Below are positions 24,291-32,373 of a stretch of DNA of 64,000 nt, in pieces. Positions within the stretch are counted from its first letter, which is position 1, and every line of letters starts with the position of its first letter. The notes under the pieces are model-generated. The model made no database searches. It saw only the letters and a list, made by a program, of their open reading frames with translations, and was not told the origin of the DNA. Both the position numbers and the translations under genes were made by a program. The DNA is from an uncultured Bacilli bacterium (GTDB lineage Bacteria; Bacillota_I; Bacilli_A; RF39; UBA660), in NCBI GenBank assembly GCA_934090685.1, contig CAKOJN010000004.1:1-64000 (forward strand), given 5' to 3'.

Positions 24291-25130
24291 TTAAATTAGC
24301 AATATTGATGTACCAATAACTATTAATACTAAACCTATGATAGATTTTTTTGTCATTTTTTCTTTCAACATTATATAAGACATACCAATACTTACAACAA
24401 CACTTAATTTTTCTATTGGAAATACCATACTTGCTTGTCCATTTTTAAGTGCATGAAAATAACATACCCACGATAAACTTGTAGTGATACCTGATAATAT
24501 TAAATAAATCCAAGTTTGTTTCTTAATATTTTTAATTTTCTTTGGTTTATTTTTAATAAATGCATGAATCCATATAAGTATAAATACAACTAATGTTCTA
24601 TAAAAATTACCTAAATTAGGATTTATATCTCTTAATCCAATTTTACTTATTATAGCAGACACACTTGTAAAAATTGCAGTTAGTATAGCATATTTTAACC
24701 ATTTTTTATTATTAGAATGTTCAGATTTATTAACCATTAAAAAAGTACCCATTATTATCAAAATACTAGATATGATTTTTATAATAGTTATTTTCTCATT
24801 TAAAAATATACTTGATAAAATTAATGTAATAACTATACTAGTTTTATCAACTGGTGTTACTTCATTTACATTACCAAAATCAAGTGCTTTAAAATAATTT
24901 ATCCATAATAAAGATGTAGATATTCCAGATAATATAAGATATACAATAGTTTTACTATTTATTTTTTCAAATGAATTAAAGAGTATAACTATCAAAAAGG
25001 ATATTATTAAAATAACAGCTGTTCTTATCGATGTTGATAATAAAGAATCTATATTTTTAACACCTTTTTTTGCAAAAATAGTTGTTAATCCAGAAAACAC
25101 CGCTGCTAAAAGTGCAAATAAAATCCACAT
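24291..25130 (-). CDS. EamA/DMT-family transporter
   Basis: A 279-residue protein with ten predicted membrane segments in two internally similar halves, each an EamA domain (repeated features: LSGISTSLLWINYFKALDFG in the first half and LSGITTSLSWVCYFHALKNG in the second). Drug/metabolite transporters of this type export amino acids, nucleosides or other small metabolites; the substrate is unknown. Both halves are complete. It is divergent from murE. Confidence 0.88.
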   Translation of the reverse strand: MWILFALLAAVFSGLTTIFAKKGVKNIDSLLSTSIRTAVILIISFLIVILFNSFEKINSKTIVYLILSGISTSLLWINYFKALDFGNVNEVTPVDKTSIVITLILSSIFLNEKITIIKIISSILIIMGTFLMVNKSEHSNNKKWLKYAILTAIFTSVSAIISKIGLRDINPNLGNFYRTLVVFILIWIHAFIKNKPKKIKNIKKQTWIYLILSGITTSLSWVCYFHALKNGQASMVFPIEKLSVVVSIGMSYIMLKEKMTKKSIIGLVLIVIGTSILLI

Positions 25131-25238
25131 ATAATCACCTATATTAGTATGCTTAATTTACTAATAATTTACACGTCAAACTAGATTATTAATAAAATAA
25201 ATAAATATAATGATATAATTAAGTAAATGGAGGTTTTT

Positions 25239-26597
25239 ATGTTAAAATACGAAAGTGATTCAAGAAAAGTACAAAAAGGACAAATTTTTGTTGCATTGAA
25301 AGGTTTAACAGTTGATGGTCATGATTATATTCCATCAGCAATAAAAAATGGTGCTAGTAAAATAATTTGTGATAGAAAAATAGATTTTGATATTCCTTAT
25401 GAAATAGTTCCAGACACAGATAAATATTTAAAAGATATATTAAAGAAAGAATATGGAGATAAATTAAGTAAATTAAAACTAATTGGTGTTACTGGTACAA
25501 ATGGTAAAACAACTAGTTGCTATTTAACTTATCAAATGTTAAATGAATTGGGTTTAAATTGTGCATATATAGGTACAATTGGATATTATTATAAAGATGA
25601 TTTTATTTCTCTTAATAATACTACACCTGATGTATTAACTTTATATAATCTTTTAGTTAATGCTTATGAAAGTGGCGCAAAATGTGTAGTTATGGAAGTT
25701 AGTTCACAAGCATTATCATATGATAGATTATCAGGAATTGATTTTTCTTTAATAGCGTATACAAATTTAACAGAAGATCATTTAGATTATCATAAAACTA
25801 TGAAAAATTATCTAAATGCTAAATTATTAATATTACAACATTTAAGAGATAATGCTAAAATAATAGTTAATAAAGATGATGAATATTCTAAATATTTTAG
25901 TAAAGATGGTCATAATAGATATACTATTGGTAATGATGGTGATTACAACATTAAGGAATATGAGACATTTCCTAATAAAACAAGTATAACATTTGAATAT
26001 AATAATAAAGAATATACTGTTTCAATACCATTAACAAGTAAATTTAATATATATAACTACTTAACATGCTTAGCTATATGTAATCAATTAGATTATTCAA
26101 TAGAAGAAATAATTAAAAAAACTCCTATGTTAAAGGCACCTAAAGGAAGATGTGAAGTATATGAAGTTAATAATGGATTTGCTGTTATTGATTATGCACA
26201 TACACCTGATGCTGAAGAAAAAGTAATAAATGCTTATTCAGAATTAAAGAAAAATAGAGTTATTACTATTATAGGTTGCGGTGGCGATAGAGATCCTAAG
26301 AAAAGACCAATAATGGGTAAAATTGCTACAGATCTCTCTGATCATGTTATTTTTACAAATGATAATCCAAGAACTGAAAAACCAGAAAATATTATGAAAG
26401 ATATTTTAGATGGAGTTACAAAAGATAATTATGAAGTTATATTGGATAGAAAAGAAGCAATTAAAAAAGGAATCGATATAATGAATAAAGATGATATCTT
26501 GCTAATATTAGGTAAAGGTCACGAAGATTATCAAATAATCGGTAAGACAAAATATCATTTAGATGATGTAGAAGAAGTATTAAACTATAAAAAGTAA
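25239..26597 (+). CDS. murE: UDP-MurNAc-tripeptide synthetase MurE
   Basis: A 452-residue Mur ligase that adds the third residue to UDP-MurNAc-L-Ala-D-Glu. The ATP-binding GTNGKTT is at about 86-92, TNLTEDHLDYHKTM is the central-domain motif, and DNPRTEKPE near 380 matches the DNPR motif of enzymes that add meso-diaminopimelate rather than lysine. The N-terminal domain is somewhat short. Start is ATG 25239, five bases after GGAGG; the ATG at 25227 overlaps that site. Single gene with its own terminator. Confidence 0.92.
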   Translation: MLKYESDSRKVQKGQIFVALKGLTVDGHDYIPSAIKNGASKIICDRKIDFDIPYEIVPDTDKYLKDILKKEYGDKLSKLKLIGVTGTNGKTTSCYLTYQMLNELGLNCAYIGTIGYYYKDDFISLNNTTPDVLTLYNLLVNAYESGAKCVVMEVSSQALSYDRLSGIDFSLIAYTNLTEDHLDYHKTMKNYLNAKLLILQHLRDNAKIIVNKDDEYSKYFSKDGHNRYTIGNDGDYNIKEYETFPNKTSITFEYNNKEYTVSIPLTSKFNIYNYLTCLAICNQLDYSIEEIIKKTPMLKAPKGRCEVYEVNNGFAVIDYAHTPDAEEKVINAYSELKKNRVITIIGCGGDRDPKKRPIMGKIATDLSDHVIFTNDNPRTEKPENIMKDILDGVTKDNYEVILDRKEAIKKGIDIMNKDDILLILGKGHEDYQIIGKTKYHLDDVEEVLNYKK

Positions 26598-26608
26598 TAC
26601 TTCTTTTT
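26574..26608 (+). terminator. Terminator of murE
   Basis: GAAGTATT inside the end of murE (26574-26581) pairs with AATACTTC (26596-26603), followed by five T residues. The 5' arm is coding. Confidence 0.65.
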
Positions 26609-26615
26609 ATTATAA

Positions 26616-26641
26616 AAGAACACATTGAGTCATGTGTTCTT
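26616..26641 (-). terminator. Minus-strand terminator downstream of murE
   Basis: Perfect 9-bp stem with an 8-nt loop. The minus-strand tail is TTTTATAAT; the plus-strand side continues AAAAG, so it acts leftward. Confidence 0.65.
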
Positions 26642-26760
26642 AAAAGTTTATTATAAGCAGTAAGGTAGGAATATTTACATATATTCACATTTATTTATTT
26701 AATTTTAGTAAAGTGTTTTCATGTTCACATTTTATTTTCTATAAGCATCTCTCCTTTCAT
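26616..26760 (-). ncRNA. Possible short minus-strand transcript
   Basis: A 9-bp hairpin AAGAACACA/TGTGTTCTT (26616-26641) has a T-tail only on the minus strand and is separate from the murE terminator, so something should be transcribed leftward into it. Upstream on that strand AAAGGAGAG precedes an ATG that opens a 7-codon ORF, followed by two more ATGs in AT-rich DNA. The promoter is unclear (TTAACA with a weak -10). It may be a small RNA or micropeptide message. The start given is approximate. Nothing else was found in 26609-26861. Confidence 0.3.
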
Positions 26761-26861
26761 ATTTATAAGTATAGACTCCAATTGTTAAAATTTTGTGAAC
26801 AAAAAGTCAAATTAAAGAAAAAATTAAAAAATTTATGGTATAATTTATAGTAGGTGGTAGC

Positions 26862-27752
26862 ATGAATAAAAAAGTAAAATATTTCTTAGGAGTTTTATGT
26901 ACTCTATTATTTGGAGCGTTATTTTTATTAAATCTAGATAATATCAAAGCAGATAGTGGATGGGATGTAGACTTTGATACAGGAGGTTCTAGTTGGAGTG
27001 GAGGTTCTGACTGGGGTGGTTCTAGTTGGAGCAGTTCTGATTGGGATTCAGATTATTCCTATAGTGGAAGTAGTAGTTCTGGTAGTTTTTCTAGTTTTGG
27101 ATTCGTAGTATTTATAATTATCGTTGTTATTATAATCTACTATTTAAAATATAACAATGTCACGACAACAAGCAAATATATTCCTGAATATAAATATAGT
27201 CCAATTGATGAAGAATACATTAAGAAATATATTGATGACTTTAATAAGCAAAAATTCTTAGATGATGCATATCAAATATATTTAGATACACAAAAAGCAT
27301 GGAGTAACTTTGATACTAAAGCATTAAGAAATTTATTAACTGATGAACTTTTCAATACATATAATATGCAATTAAAAGCATTAAAAGCTAAAAAACAAAA
27401 AAATATAATGAGTGATTTTGCACTAGAAAAAATAGATACAACTGCAATTAATGTATCAAATAATCAAATTACTATGAAAGTAGTATTAGAAGTTAGTTTC
27501 TTCGATTATGTTGTCGATATAAGCAATAATGTCTTAAGAGGAAATAAAAATCATAAAGTATCAGTGACATATGAATTAACATTCGTAAGTACTATAAATA
27601 AAAAAGAAACTAAAAATTGTCCAAGTTGTGGTGCTCCAATAAATAAGAATTCAGCATCAAATGTTTGTGAATACTGTAATAGTACACTAGTTAAAAATAC
27701 TTATAGTTGGGTACTTGCTAAAAAAGAAAATAAAAGACAGGAGTTTAAATGA
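26862..27752 (+). CDS. Tim44-like domain membrane protein with Ser/Gly/Trp-rich linker and zinc ribbon
   Basis: A 296-residue protein. A signal peptide or first membrane segment (about 5-28) is followed by a striking Ser/Gly/Trp/Asp-rich stretch (32-75), a membrane segment (about 80-100), and a Tim44-like domain (about 115-245). A C-terminal zinc ribbon follows, CPSCGAP and CEYC (about 256-276). Bacterial Tim44-like proteins are membrane-associated and poorly characterised; a lipid-binding role is assumed from the mitochondrial relative. Its stop codon TGA overlaps the ATG of the next gene, a soluble paralogue. TATAAT and GGTGG precede the start. Confidence 0.8.
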   Translation: MNKKVKYFLGVLCTLLFGALFLLNLDNIKADSGWDVDFDTGGSSWSGGSDWGGSSWSSSDWDSDYSYSGSSSSGSFSSFGFVVFIIIVVIIIYYLKYNNVTTTSKYIPEYKYSPIDEEYIKKYIDDFNKQKFLDDAYQIYLDTQKAWSNFDTKALRNLLTDELFNTYNMQLKALKAKKQKNIMSDFALEKIDTTAINVSNNQITMKVVLEVSFFDYVVDISNNVLRGNKNHKVSVTYELTFVSTINKKETKNCPSCGAPINKNSASNVCEYCNSTLVKNTYSWVLAKKENKRQEFK

Positions 27753-28285
27753 TAGAAGAATTAGAAAAATTAGATAAAAACTTTTCAGAAGGAACATTTC
27801 TAACAAAAGTAGATCATATATTTATCATGATATTAAATGGTATCATGGATAATGACATGACATCAGTTAAGCATTACTTATCCAATGAAGTTTATGAAAA
27901 ATTTTGTAAATTAACAGACAAATACATCAGTATGAATGCTACAAGATTATTTGATGAAATGAATGTAAGTTCAACTAAAATAACAAATATCGATATAACT
28001 GATGAAGAAATACTTGTTCATGTAAATATAGAATCTAAATATATGGATTACTTAATAGATGAAAATGGTAACTTCTTAAGTGGTGTTAATGATCACAGAA
28101 TAGTAACAAATCACAACATAATATTTTCAAAGAAAAGGAATGCCTTATCTCTTTCAGAAATCAGAAGGTGCCCAGGATGTGGCGCTAGTTTAGATTTAAA
28201 TGATTCTGCAGTATGTAAATATTGTAATCAACCATTTGATATGAGTGATTATGATTATATAGTAGTTAATATTGATACATTTTAA
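27749..28285 (+). CDS. Soluble Tim44-like/zinc-ribbon paralogue
   Basis: A 178-residue protein that parallels the second half of its upstream neighbour. A Tim44-like region (about 10-125, with a similar HVNIESKYMDYLIDENGNF core) is followed by a zinc ribbon CPGCGASL and CKYCNQ (about 145-165). It has no signal peptide or membrane segment. The 4-bp overlap with the upstream gene means translational coupling, so the two products probably act together, one in the membrane and one in the cytosol. Likely a tandem duplication with loss of the N-terminal part. Function unknown. Confidence 0.75.
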   Translation: MIEELEKLDKNFSEGTFLTKVDHIFIMILNGIMDNDMTSVKHYLSNEVYEKFCKLTDKYISMNATRLFDEMNVSSTKITNIDITDEEILVHVNIESKYMDYLIDENGNFLSGVNDHRIVTNHNIIFSKKRNALSLSEIRRCPGCGASLDLNDSAVCKYCNQPFDMSDYDYIVVNIDTF

Positions 28286-28309
28286 AAACTTCACGCAACG
28301 TGAAGTTTT
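28284..28309. terminator. Bidirectional terminator between the Tim44-like pair and xfp
   Basis: ACTTCACG pairs with CGTGAAGT around a small loop, flanked by A and T runs, serving the two convergent units. Confidence 0.8.
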
Positions 28310-28313
28310 TTAT

Positions 28314-30659
28314 TTATTCCCATTTCCAATTTTTTATTTCTGGTAAATCTTCTCCATATTCACTAATATATTCTTTATGTTCAATTAATTTATTTTTACA
28401 CCATTCATTTAATGCGCTTCTTTTATCTCCAAGTTGAGGTAGATATTTTAATGCATCCATTACTAAATGGAATCTATCTAATTTGTTTTGAACTTTCATA
28501 TCAAAAGTAGTTGTAATTGTACCTTCTTCAATATAACCATGAACATGCATACTTTTATTACTTCTTTTATAAGATAATTGATGTATTAAATGTGGATAAC
28601 CATGAAATGCAAATATTATTGGTTTCTTTTTAGTAAATAAATTATCATATTCATCATCATCAAGACCATGTGGATGATTATCAGGACTAACTAATTTCAT
28701 TAAATCGACAACATTAATAACTCTTATTTTTAATTTTGGAAAGTTTTCCCTTAATATTTTAACTGCCGCTAATGTCTCTATAGTAGGAGTTTCACCAGCA
28801 CATGCCATTACTATATCTGGTTCTTTTCCTTCATCATTACAAGCAAATTCCAAACGACCTAAACCTTTTGTACAATGTTTAACAGCATCTTCCATATTAA
28901 ACCATTGTAATCTAGGATGTTTTGATGCAACAATAACATTTATATAATTTTTAGTTTTAATACAGTGGTCAAAACATGATATCAATGTATTAGTATCAGG
29001 TGGTAGATATATTCTAACAGTATCTGCTTTCTTAGTTACAAGATGATTTAAGAATCCAGGATCTTGATGAGTAAAACCGTTATGATCTTGTTGCCATACA
29101 TAAGATGTTAATATATAATTCAAAGATGATATTTCTTTTCTCCAAGGAAGTTCTTTAGTTACTTTTAACCATTTTGCATGTTGAGATGCCATAGAATCAA
29201 TTACTCTAATGAATGCTTCATAACTATGTATGAAACCATGTCTACCTGTTAGTAAATACCCTTCAAGCATGCCTTCACATAGATGTTCTGATAACACAGA
29301 GTCTATTACTCTACCATAAGTACTCAAATATTCATCAGTATCATATTTAATTCCATTCCATTGTCTATTAGTTGCTTCAAAAACATGATTAAGTCTATTA
29401 GATAATGCCTCATCAGGACCAAAAATTCTAAAATTCTTTTTATTTTCATTTAATTTAATAATATCTCTAATAAAATATCCAAGTTCCATCATATCTTGAA
29501 CAATAACTGAGCCAGGTTTTTTAACTTCAATTCCATATTCTTTAAAATTAGGTATTTGTAATTCTTCTAATAGTAGTCCACCATTAGTATGTGGATTCAT
29601 GCCCATTCTCAATTCTTTAGGTGGAATTAATGCTTTTAATTCTTTTTTCAATTTTCCATTTTCATCAAACAACTCTTCTGGTTTATAACTTTTTAACCAT
29701 GCTTCTAATATAGGTAGATTTTCCTCATGATCTTTATTTACCACTACTGGAACTTGATGAGATCTAAAACTACCCTCTACTAATTTTTTATCAATCATTT
29801 TAGGTCCAGTCCAACCTTTTGGAGTTTTCAAGATTATCATTGGATAAGTCGCTCTTTTATTTAACCTAGTTTTGCTTTTTATTATCTTTATATCTTCAAT
29901 ACATCTATCTAATGTTTTTGCCATTTTTTCATGAATCTTATCAGTAGTAGATGCCTCTACTATATACGGTGTCCAACCACATCCTTCAAAATATTTTACT
30001 AATTCATCTTCTGGTATTCTTGCAAGTATAGTTGGATTAGCTATCTTAAAACCATTTAAATGTAATATAGGTAAAACTATACCATCTGTTAAAGGATTAA
30101 TGATTTTATTTAGTTGCCATGATGCCGCTAAAGGACCAGTCTCTGCTTCCCCATCTCCAACCACACAAGCAGCTATTAAATCAGGATTATCAAGTACTGC
30201 TCCAAATGCATGTGCTAAACTATACCCAAGTTCACCACCTTCATTTATACTGCCAGGTGTTTCAGGCGCTACATGAGATGATACTCCTCCGGGAAAACTA
30301 AATTGTTTACATAGTTTTTTTAGTCCCTCGATATCCTCTGTAATATTTGGATAAACTTCTGTATAACTACCTTCCAAATATGTATTAGCAACCATTGCCT
30401 GACCACCATGTCCAGGTCCAGATACATAAATCATATCCAATTTATATTTTTTTATAATTCTATTTAAATGAGCATAAACAAAATTCTGCCCAGGTGCTGT
30501 TCCCCAATGACCTACAACATTTGGTTTTATATGTTCTAAAGTTAATTTTTCTTTTAATAAAGGATTATCTTTTAAATAAAGTTGTGCTACTGATAAATAA
30601 TCAGTTGCCCTTACAAACGCCTTAATATTTCTTAATTCTTTATCACTTAATGTTCTCAT
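28314..30659 (-). CDS. xfp: Xylulose-5-phosphate/fructose-6-phosphate phosphoketolase
   Basis: A 781-residue thiamine-diphosphate enzyme that splits xylulose-5-P (and usually fructose-6-P) with phosphate to acetyl-phosphate plus glyceraldehyde-3-P or erythrose-4-P. Diagnostic blocks include VVGHWGTAPGQNFVYAHLNR near residue 50, YVSGPGHGGQAMVANTYLEG, SFPGGVSSHVAPETPGSINE, the ThDP-binding VVGDGEAETGPLAASWQLN and QDHNGFTHQDPG. Full length. It is the key enzyme of the phosphoketolase pathway; with PduL in this window it suggests acetyl-phosphate is converted to acetyl-CoA or used for ATP. It lies downstream of tsaE, with a terminator between. Confidence 0.97.
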   Translation of the reverse strand: MRTLSDKELRNIKAFVRATDYLSVAQLYLKDNPLLKEKLTLEHIKPNVVGHWGTAPGQNFVYAHLNRIIKKYKLDMIYVSGPGHGGQAMVANTYLEGSYTEVYPNITEDIEGLKKLCKQFSFPGGVSSHVAPETPGSINEGGELGYSLAHAFGAVLDNPDLIAACVVGDGEAETGPLAASWQLNKIINPLTDGIVLPILHLNGFKIANPTILARIPEDELVKYFEGCGWTPYIVEASTTDKIHEKMAKTLDRCIEDIKIIKSKTRLNKRATYPMIILKTPKGWTGPKMIDKKLVEGSFRSHQVPVVVNKDHEENLPILEAWLKSYKPEELFDENGKLKKELKALIPPKELRMGMNPHTNGGLLLEELQIPNFKEYGIEVKKPGSVIVQDMMELGYFIRDIIKLNENKKNFRIFGPDEALSNRLNHVFEATNRQWNGIKYDTDEYLSTYGRVIDSVLSEHLCEGMLEGYLLTGRHGFIHSYEAFIRVIDSMASQHAKWLKVTKELPWRKEISSLNYILTSYVWQQDHNGFTHQDPGFLNHLVTKKADTVRIYLPPDTNTLISCFDHCIKTKNYINVIVASKHPRLQWFNMEDAVKHCTKGLGRLEFACNDEGKEPDIVMACAGETPTIETLAAVKILRENFPKLKIRVINVVDLMKLVSPDNHPHGLDDDEYDNLFTKKKPIIFAFHGYPHLIHQLSYKRSNKSMHVHGYIEEGTITTTFDMKVQNKLDRFHLVMDALKYLPQLGDKRSALNEWCKNKLIEHKEYISEYGEDLPEIKNWKWE

Positions 30660-30711
30660 AAAATCCTCCTTTTTATTCTAGTTATATTTTACAATATTTT
30701 GATATAAAAAA

Positions 30712-30732
30712 AAAGAGTTTATAATACTCTTT
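30712..30732 (-). terminator. Terminator of tsaE
   Basis: AAAGAGT (30712-30718) pairs with ACTCTTT (30726-30732), and the minus-strand tail is a long T run. It overlaps the tsaE stop codon, so xfp is probably transcribed separately. Confidence 0.7.
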
Positions 30733-31171
30733 CACATAGATCTTCATATTTACTACCATGAGGTGTAATAATGATTTGTCTAGTATTTTCATCAACCATT
30801 CTTATTTTAATATCTAATCTATTTTTAGGTAAGATATCTTCAATTAAATCTGCCCATTCAATAATACAAACTCCCTTTTTATTAAAATACTCACTTATAC
30901 CTAAATCCTGCTTGATATCACTTAGTCTATATACATCCATATGAAATAATTTCATTTCGGCATTATCATATTCTTTAATGATATTGAATGTTGGAGATGT
31001 GATATTATCAGTAATCCCTAAGGAAGATGCAAATGCTTTAGCAAAAACAGTTTTACCGCTTCCCAAATCTCCTACTAAACATATTACCATATTAGGAAAT
31101 TTTTCTGACTCTATATTTTGCGCTAATTCAATTGTTTCTTCTTCAGAATATGTTGTTATTTTATATTGCAT
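30719..31171 (-). CDS. tsaE: tRNA threonylcarbamoyladenosine biosynthesis ATPase TsaE
   Basis: A 150-residue P-loop protein that works with TsaB and TsaD to make the t6A modification of ANN-decoding tRNAs. VGDLGSGKTVFAKAFA is the Walker A region, and SPTFNIIKEY and FHMDVYRL are family signatures; the Trp in IIEWAD is conserved. ATG 31171 has GGTGAT upstream; the ATG at 31183 overlaps it. tsaB and tsaD, often adjacent, are not in this window. Confidence 0.92.
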   Translation of the reverse strand: MQYKITTYSEEETIELAQNIESEKFPNMVICLVGDLGSGKTVFAKAFASSLGITDNITSPTFNIIKEYDNAEMKLFHMDVYRLSDIKQDLGISEYFNKKGVCIIEWADLIEDILPKNRLDIKIRMVDENTRQIIITPHGSKYEDLCERVL

Positions 31172-31256
31172 TTTTATCACCATAACTATTGTATCATTAA
31201 CATAAAAATATATACAAGTATTTTTGTATATTTTACATTTTTTTAATGAAACAGTC

Positions 31257-31286
31257 TATACAATAGTCAAAAATCATACATACAAT
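31257..31286 (+). promoter_or_regulatory. Possible sigmaE-type promoter of the cotJ genes
   Basis: TATACAAT (31257-31264) matches 7 of 8 positions of the Bacillus sigmaE -10 consensus CATACAnT, with ACATTTT 15 bp upstream as a weak -35. A perfect CATACAAT at 31279-31286 lies closer but nearly touches the ribosome binding site. In B. subtilis the cotJ operon is sigmaE-dependent. Inference from short motifs. Confidence 0.4.
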
Positions 31287-31305
31287 AATTCAGGAGGAAA
31301 TAAAT

Positions 31306-31797
31306 ATGTATTTTGATGAAAATAATAATTACTTTGACATCATGATGGCAGAACAAGAATTTGAATTTAATAAAAATTATAATAAAAATAAAATTAATGA
31401 CATTGATGTTGATGTAAATATTGATAGTATTAATTTTAATAGAGAGGATAAATTATATTCACCTTTAGAAGGTTTCAATAAAGGAAATATGTTTAGAAAT
31501 TTATACTCAAAATATAAGAATCATGTATATAAATTAAAAGTTAGCAGTAAAAGAGATGAATTATTATATCAAATTCAAATGTATATGTTCGCAATGAAAG
31601 ATATAAACTTATATTTAGATTTACACCCAGATGATAGTGTGATGCTTAAAAAATACTACGACTATAGAAATAAATATAATGAGTTAAAAAAGAAATATGA
31701 AAATGAATACAGTCCATTATGTATAAACAATGTTATGAATAGTAGTAAATGGACTTGGATCGATAACCCATGGCCATGGGATAAAGGAGGAAATTAA
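31306..31797 (+). CDS. cotJB: Fused CotJA-CotJB-like spore coat protein
   Basis: A 163-residue protein. The C-terminal part (about 84-158) is a clear CotJB: LYLDLHPDD, a coiled middle, EYSPL and the ending WTWIDNPWPWD. Upstream, LYSPLEGFNKGNMFRNLYS (50-68) resembles the CotJA signature (short segment with YSP, GN/GT and F..LY). The first 45 residues are Asn/Asp-rich and unlike either. CotJB is normally about 90 residues and CotJA a separate small protein, so this looks like a natural fusion; no separate cotJA is present. AGGAGG precedes the ATG. CotJ proteins form part of the inner spore coat. cotJC follows after 2 bp. Confidence 0.85.
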   Translation: MYFDENNNYFDIMMAEQEFEFNKNYNKNKINDIDVDVNIDSINFNREDKLYSPLEGFNKGNMFRNLYSKYKNHVYKLKVSSKRDELLYQIQMYMFAMKDINLYLDLHPDDSVMLKKYYDYRNKYNELKKKYENEYSPLCINNVMNSSKWTWIDNPWPWDKGGN

Positions 31798-31799
31798 TT

Positions 31800-32360
31800 A
31801 TGTTTAAATATGAAAAAACATTAGAATATCCAGTTAATGTAAAGAAAAAAGATTTAAGAATGGCCAAATTACTAGTAGATCAATTAGGTGGTCCTGCTGG
31901 TGAACTAGGCGCATGTTTAAGATACTTACTTCAAAGATTCACTATGCCAGATGATAAAGGGAAGGCATTATTATCAGATATAGGTTGTGAAGAAATCGGT
32001 CATTGTGAAATGATATGTACAATGATAAATCAATTAATAAAAGATGCGAGTATTAGTGAACTTAAAAATGCTGGTCTTGATACCTGGTACACACAACATA
32101 ATAAAGGAGTATATCCAAGTGATTCGAATGGAATTCCTTTTACTGCAGCATACATTGCTTCATCAGGTAATCCAATCGTAGATTTGCAAGAAGATTTAGC
32201 TGCTGAAGAAAAAGCAAGAGCGGCATATGAAAATTTAATGGATTTAACAACAGATGAAAGTATTTTGGGACCACTTAGTTTTTTAAGACAACGAGAAGTA
32301 GTACATTATGCTAGATTTGAAGAACTTCTTAATTATTACAAAAGAAAAGGATACAAATAA
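31800..32360 (+). CDS. cotJC: Spore coat protein CotJC, manganese-catalase family
   Basis: A 186-residue ferritin-like four-helix protein of the Mn-catalase family. MFKYEKTLEYPVNVKKKDLR at the start, LVDQLGGPAGELGACLRYLL, and metal-ligand Glu/His residues in GCEEIGHCEM and REVVHYARF are characteristic. In spores it sits in the coat and may protect against peroxide; catalase activity is not demonstrated for all members. It follows the CotJA-CotJB fusion by 2 bp and is closed by a small hairpin. Confidence 0.93.
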   Translation: MFKYEKTLEYPVNVKKKDLRMAKLLVDQLGGPAGELGACLRYLLQRFTMPDDKGKALLSDIGCEEIGHCEMICTMINQLIKDASISELKNAGLDTWYTQHNKGVYPSDSNGIPFTAAYIASSGNPIVDLQEDLAAEEKARAAYENLMDLTTDESILGPLSFLRQREVVHYARFEELLNYYKRKGYK

Positions 32361-32373
32361 TATCCCTTTTTTT
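32349..32373 (+). terminator. Terminator of the cotJ operon
   Basis: GGATA (32349-32353) and TATCC (32361-32365) pair around a 7-nt loop and are followed by seven T residues; it spans the cotJC stop codon. Confidence 0.55.

Noticed and set aside
26461..26688. A 75-codon minus-strand frame overlapping the end of murE
   Set aside because: It starts at a weak GTG without a ribosome binding site and lies antisense to murE; the terminator hairpin falls inside it.
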